A stretch of 64,000 nucleotides of DNA from an uncultured Alistipes sp. Its GTDB lineage: Bacteria > Bacteroidota > Bacteroidia > Bacteroidales > Rikenellaceae. Below the pieces are notes generated by a model. The model had not been told where the DNA came from. It was given only the letters and a program-made list of their open reading frames with translations, and searched no databases. Every line of letters begins with the position of its first letter. The stretch's first letter is position 1. A program made the translations under genes and the position numbers. The stretch lies in assembly GCA_944320685.1 (NCBI GenBank), contig CALUIK010000006.1:1-64000 (forward strand), given 5' to 3'. Below, one piece after another: positions 61,486 to 64,000 of the stretch.

Positions 61486-61579
61486 TATAATAAGAAAGTC
61501 TCCACGGAGTACGCGGAGACAGTAGGTTTAAAACCTTCGGCATATAGCCTTATTGTGGTAAGATGTAGAATCCTTACGC
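61486..61579 (-). ncRNA. Candidate tracrRNA, divergent from cas9
   Basis: Minus-strand reading gives, in order, an anti-repeat-like stretch (GGATTCTACATCTTACCACA), then AATAAGGC, as in the Neisseria meningitidis II-C tracrRNA (CTACAATAAGGC). Next come a short GGC/GCC hairpin, an AGGTTT/AACCT hairpin, and a terminator-like stem (61498-61506 with 61512-61520, one mismatch) then T-rich DNA. A TAnnTTTG promoter sits directly upstream (61582-61613, minus). Ends are approximate. It predicts a CRISPR repeat starting near (G)TTGTGG. Confidence is good for the call, moderate for boundaries. Confidence 0.75.
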
Positions 61580-61581
61580 CA

Positions 61582-61613
61582 CAAATATAATATATATTAT
61601 TGGATTTTCGCAA
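61582..61613 (-). promoter_or_regulatory. Promoter of the candidate tracrRNA
   Basis: Minus strand: TATATTTG (61582-61589) and TTG (61611-61613), spacer 21 bp. Transcription should start near 61577. Confidence 0.6.
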
Positions 61614-61656
61614 TTATTGTTTAATTTTATGGAAAAACTCTTGATTATTATTAATT

Positions 61657-64000
61657 ATGACGAAAACACTGGGCGTTGATCTTGGGACAAATTCAATAGG
61701 ATGGGCCATAGTTGAAGATACCGGGAACGGATATATCTTGGAGGATAAAGGGGTCGATATTTTTCAGGAGGGTGTAGCCAGCGATAAAAACAATGAAAAA
61801 CCGGCCGTACAGGACAGAACCGATGCAAGGGCGTTGCGTCGTCATTATTTCCGCCGTCGTTTGCGTAAGATAGGATTGCTTCGGCTTCTCGTGCAATATG
61901 GCTTATGTCCGTATCTGGCTGACAAGCAGTTGGATTCATGGCGCGTAAAGAAACGTTATCCGCTTGATGGCGATTTCATTCGATGGCAGCGTACGGATGA
62001 TAACAGGGATAAGAATCCGTACCACGACCGTTATGTCGCTTTGACGCAAACGCTCGATCTCGAAAACAGGGAGCATAAGTATCTGCTTGGCCGTGCGATT
62101 TATCATTTGGCCCAACGGCGGGGTTTTATCAGCAATCGCAAAGAGGTTGGCAAGGACAAGGAAGACGGTGCCGTGAAGGAGGGCATCAGAAGTCTGTCGG
62201 CCGAAATGGAGAAATCGGGGTGCCGTTATATAGGAGAGTATTTTTACAAGCTTTACCAGCATAAGGAGAAGATTCGCGGCAGATATACCTCGCGAAACGA
62301 GCATTATAGGGCCGAGTTCGACGCTATATGCGAACGTCAGCAACTGCCGGAGGAGTGGCGAAAAAGCATGTGCCGTGCCATATTCTATCAGCGGCCGCTG
62401 AAATCACAGAAGGGCCTTGTCGGCAAATGTACTTTTGAGCCTAAAAAGAGCCGTTGTCCTGTATCCCACCCCCGATTCGAGGAGTTCCGTATGTTGGCTT
62501 TGATAAACAATATAAGGGTTACAGCCCCGGGCGATAAAGCGCCGAGGCCGCTGTCCCAAACGGAAAAAGCTGTCATCGTGCCTCTCTTTTTGCGAAAAAG
62601 CAAACCGTATTTCGATTTTGAGGAGATTGCGCGCAAGATTGCTGGCAAAGGTAAATATGCTTGCAGGGATGATCGTAGCGAGGCCCCGTACAAGTTTAAC
62701 TTCGCTCGTACCGCTACCGTGTCGGGCTGCCCTGTAACGGCTGCAATGACAGCTATATTTGGGGATGGCTGGGTTTCGGAGATGCGCAGTCTGTATCGGC
62801 TCGGAGATGGGAAAACGGAAGAACAGGTGATTAATGACATATGGCATGCTCTATTCTCCTTTGATGATGAGACACGTCTTAAAACGTGGGCGCAGGAGAA
62901 TCTTCAAATGACGGTGGAACAAGCCGAGGATTTTGCTTCCATACGTCTGCCGCAGGATTATGCAGCCCTGAGCCTGAATGCCATAAATAAGATTCTACCA
63001 TATTTAAGGTGCGGTTATCGTTATGACGAGGCTGTGTTTCTTGCCAATCTCAAGGCGGTTCTCCCGAGCGATGTTTATGCAGATGAACGGCGTCGGCATG
63101 AAATTGAGAACGATATTGCCGGTATGTTGAGCGGCTACAAGAGAAATCCGTATGACAAATATGATTCCAAAAAGCGTCGTATAACGGACTATTTCAGCGA
63201 ACATGGCCTTGATGTCGCACATATTGACCGGCTTTACCATCCGTCGATGATCGAGACCTACCGGCAGGCGACGCCCGATGCCGGGGGACGCATGCAACTC
63301 GGTTCTCCGCGTACGCCGTCGATCCGCAATCCGATGGCCATGAGGTCTCTGTTCCGTTTGAGAGCCTTGGTCAATCGTCTTCTGCGGGACGGTAAGATAG
63401 ACCGAGATACGAGGATCAATATTGAATTCGCAAGGGGCCTTAATGATGCCAACCGCCGCAAGGCTATTGAGCGATACCAGCGTGAACGCGAGGCCGAAAA
63501 CAGAAAATATGCCGACGTGATCCGCAATCAATACCTGACGGAAAGCGGCTGTGATATCGAGCCTTCCGAGGATGATATATTGAAGTATCGCTTGTGGGAG
63601 GAGCAAAATCATATATGTCCCTATACAGGACGGCAGATACGTCTTTCGGATTTTATTGGTCCGTCACCAGCATTCGATATCGAGCATACTGTTCCTCGGG
63701 CCAGAGGCGGCGATGATTCACAGATGAACAAGACGCTTTGTGATAGCCGCTTCAACCGCGAACGGAAACGGGCAAAGCTGCCGGCAGAGCTATACAACCA
63801 CTCTGAGATCATGGCGCGCATTGAAGATTGGAAGAACCGGGTGGAGGAGTTTCATAAGAAGATCGAGGCGCAGGTGCGGAAGAGCAGAAGCGCTGCGACA
63901 AAACAGGAGAAGGACGGTGCCATACAGCAACGCCATTATCTGCAGATGCACCTAGACTATTGGCGCGGAAAATATGAGCGTTTTACGATGACGGATGTGC
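61657..64000 (+). CDS. cas9: CRISPR-associated endonuclease Cas9, type II-C-like (partial, runs off window)
   Basis: RNA-guided DNA nuclease. The first 781 residues are visible with no stop or frameshift. RuvC-I is LGVDLGTNSIGWAIV with Asp8; the Arg-rich bridge helix follows (about 55-80, ALRRHYFRRRLRKIGLLRLL); REC-lobe blocks HLAQRRGFISNRK (about 155-167) and FYQRPLKSQKGLVG are conserved. RuvC-II is NIEFARGLN with Glu590; HNH is DIEHTVPRARGG with His677. These positions lie beyond those of Neisseria Cas9 (Glu504, His588), so this is a longer Bacteroidetes form. The remaining RuvC-III and PAM-interacting parts lie outside the window. tracrRNA candidate lies upstream, opposite strand. Confidence 0.96.
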   Translation, partial: MTKTLGVDLGTNSIGWAIVEDTGNGYILEDKGVDIFQEGVASDKNNEKPAVQDRTDARALRRHYFRRRLRKIGLLRLLVQYGLCPYLADKQLDSWRVKKRYPLDGDFIRWQRTDDNRDKNPYHDRYVALTQTLDLENREHKYLLGRAIYHLAQRRGFISNRKEVGKDKEDGAVKEGIRSLSAEMEKSGCRYIGEYFYKLYQHKEKIRGRYTSRNEHYRAEFDAICERQQLPEEWRKSMCRAIFYQRPLKSQKGLVGKCTFEPKKSRCPVSHPRFEEFRMLALINNIRVTAPGDKAPRPLSQTEKAVIVPLFLRKSKPYFDFEEIARKIAGKGKYACRDDRSEAPYKFNFARTATVSGCPVTAAMTAIFGDGWVSEMRSLYRLGDGKTEEQVINDIWHALFSFDDETRLKTWAQENLQMTVEQAEDFASIRLPQDYAALSLNAINKILPYLRCGYRYDEAVFLANLKAVLPSDVYADERRRHEIENDIAGMLSGYKRNPYDKYDSKKRRITDYFSEHGLDVAHIDRLYHPSMIETYRQATPDAGGRMQLGSPRTPSIRNPMAMRSLFRLRALVNRLLRDGKIDRDTRINIEFARGLNDANRRKAIERYQREREAENRKYADVIRNQYLTESGCDIEPSEDDILKYRLWEEQNHICPYTGRQIRLSDFIGPSPAFDIEHTVPRARGGDDSQMNKTLCDSRFNRERKRAKLPAELYNHSEIMARIEDWKNRVEEFHKKIEAQVRKSRSAATKQEKDGAIQQRHYLQMHLDYWRGKYERFTMTDV

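Noticed and set aside
61411..61656. CRISPR array next to cas9
   Set aside because: No direct repeats with spacers are present; the stretch fits a tracrRNA instead.

Overview
The window looks like a chromosomal segment of a Bacteroidota bacterium, order Bacteroidales, most like Alistipes/Rikenellaceae. Evidence: moderately high GC coding DNA, and promoters that repeatedly match the Bacteroidetes form (TTG, 19-21 bp spacer, TAnnTTTG) rather than -35/-10 boxes. Shine-Dalgarno sequences are mostly absent. Family content also fits: GLPGLI-like protein, DUF1080 lipoproteins, very long LepB, golvesin-type amidase, BlaI/M56 pair and a biotin-dependent OadA-like carboxylase. The genus is an inference; no rRNA is present.

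Layout. 0.17-4.5 kb (minus): truA with a beta-helix pectate-lyase-like protein, then a lipoprotein/secreted-protein pair that overlap by ATGA. 4.8-10.0 kb (minus): a likely operon for a two-domain GH43 protein, a CE1-like esterase and a DPP-IV-type peptidase. 10.3-18 kb (mixed): DUF1080 proteins, a small conserved cytosolic protein, an AT-rich TlpA-like membrane thioredoxin, a ZnuA/ZnuC pair without permease, a GLPGLI-like protein, an O6-alkylguanine repair protein and a maltose-type acetyltransferase. 18-20.1 kb is a low-density zone with a broken alpha/beta hydrolase, an XRE regulator and about 640 bp of AT-rich DNA carrying repeated operator-like dyads.

20.1-29.2 kb (minus) is housekeeping: HIT protein, unknown membrane-anchored protein, RelA/SpoT, RecA, Bcp, zinc ribbon, WYL regulator, LUD protein, DnaA. 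29.5-33.6 kb (plus): phosphohexomutase and an autoregulated BlaI/M56 module whose peptidase carries an NlpE-like domain. 33.6-43.9 kb (minus): tandem SGNH esterase, O-methyltransferase, M16 peptidase, TraB-like lipoprotein, UvrA, YigZ, LepB, DapB. 44.2-56.4 kb: unknown polytopic protein, tRNA-Lys, YbaK, an outer-membrane beta-barrel, a TPR/HTH membrane lipoprotein, a BASS transporter, YqeY, and a golvesin-type amidase coupled to a sodium:solute symporter. 56.5-61.1 kb: biotin carboxyltransferase, CocE-type hydrolase, and a K+-channel-like protein with an altered pore.

The right edge carries tRNA-Met and tRNA-Pro, then a 250-bp non-coding stretch encoding a strong tracrRNA candidate on the minus strand, divergent from a large type II-C-like cas9 (plus) that runs off the window. 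No CRISPR array, cas1 or cas2 is inside the window. The CRISPR-Cas locus is the most notable system here. The XRE operator cluster and the heptanucleotide-repeat-broken hydrolase are the other signals that ordinary annotation would miss.
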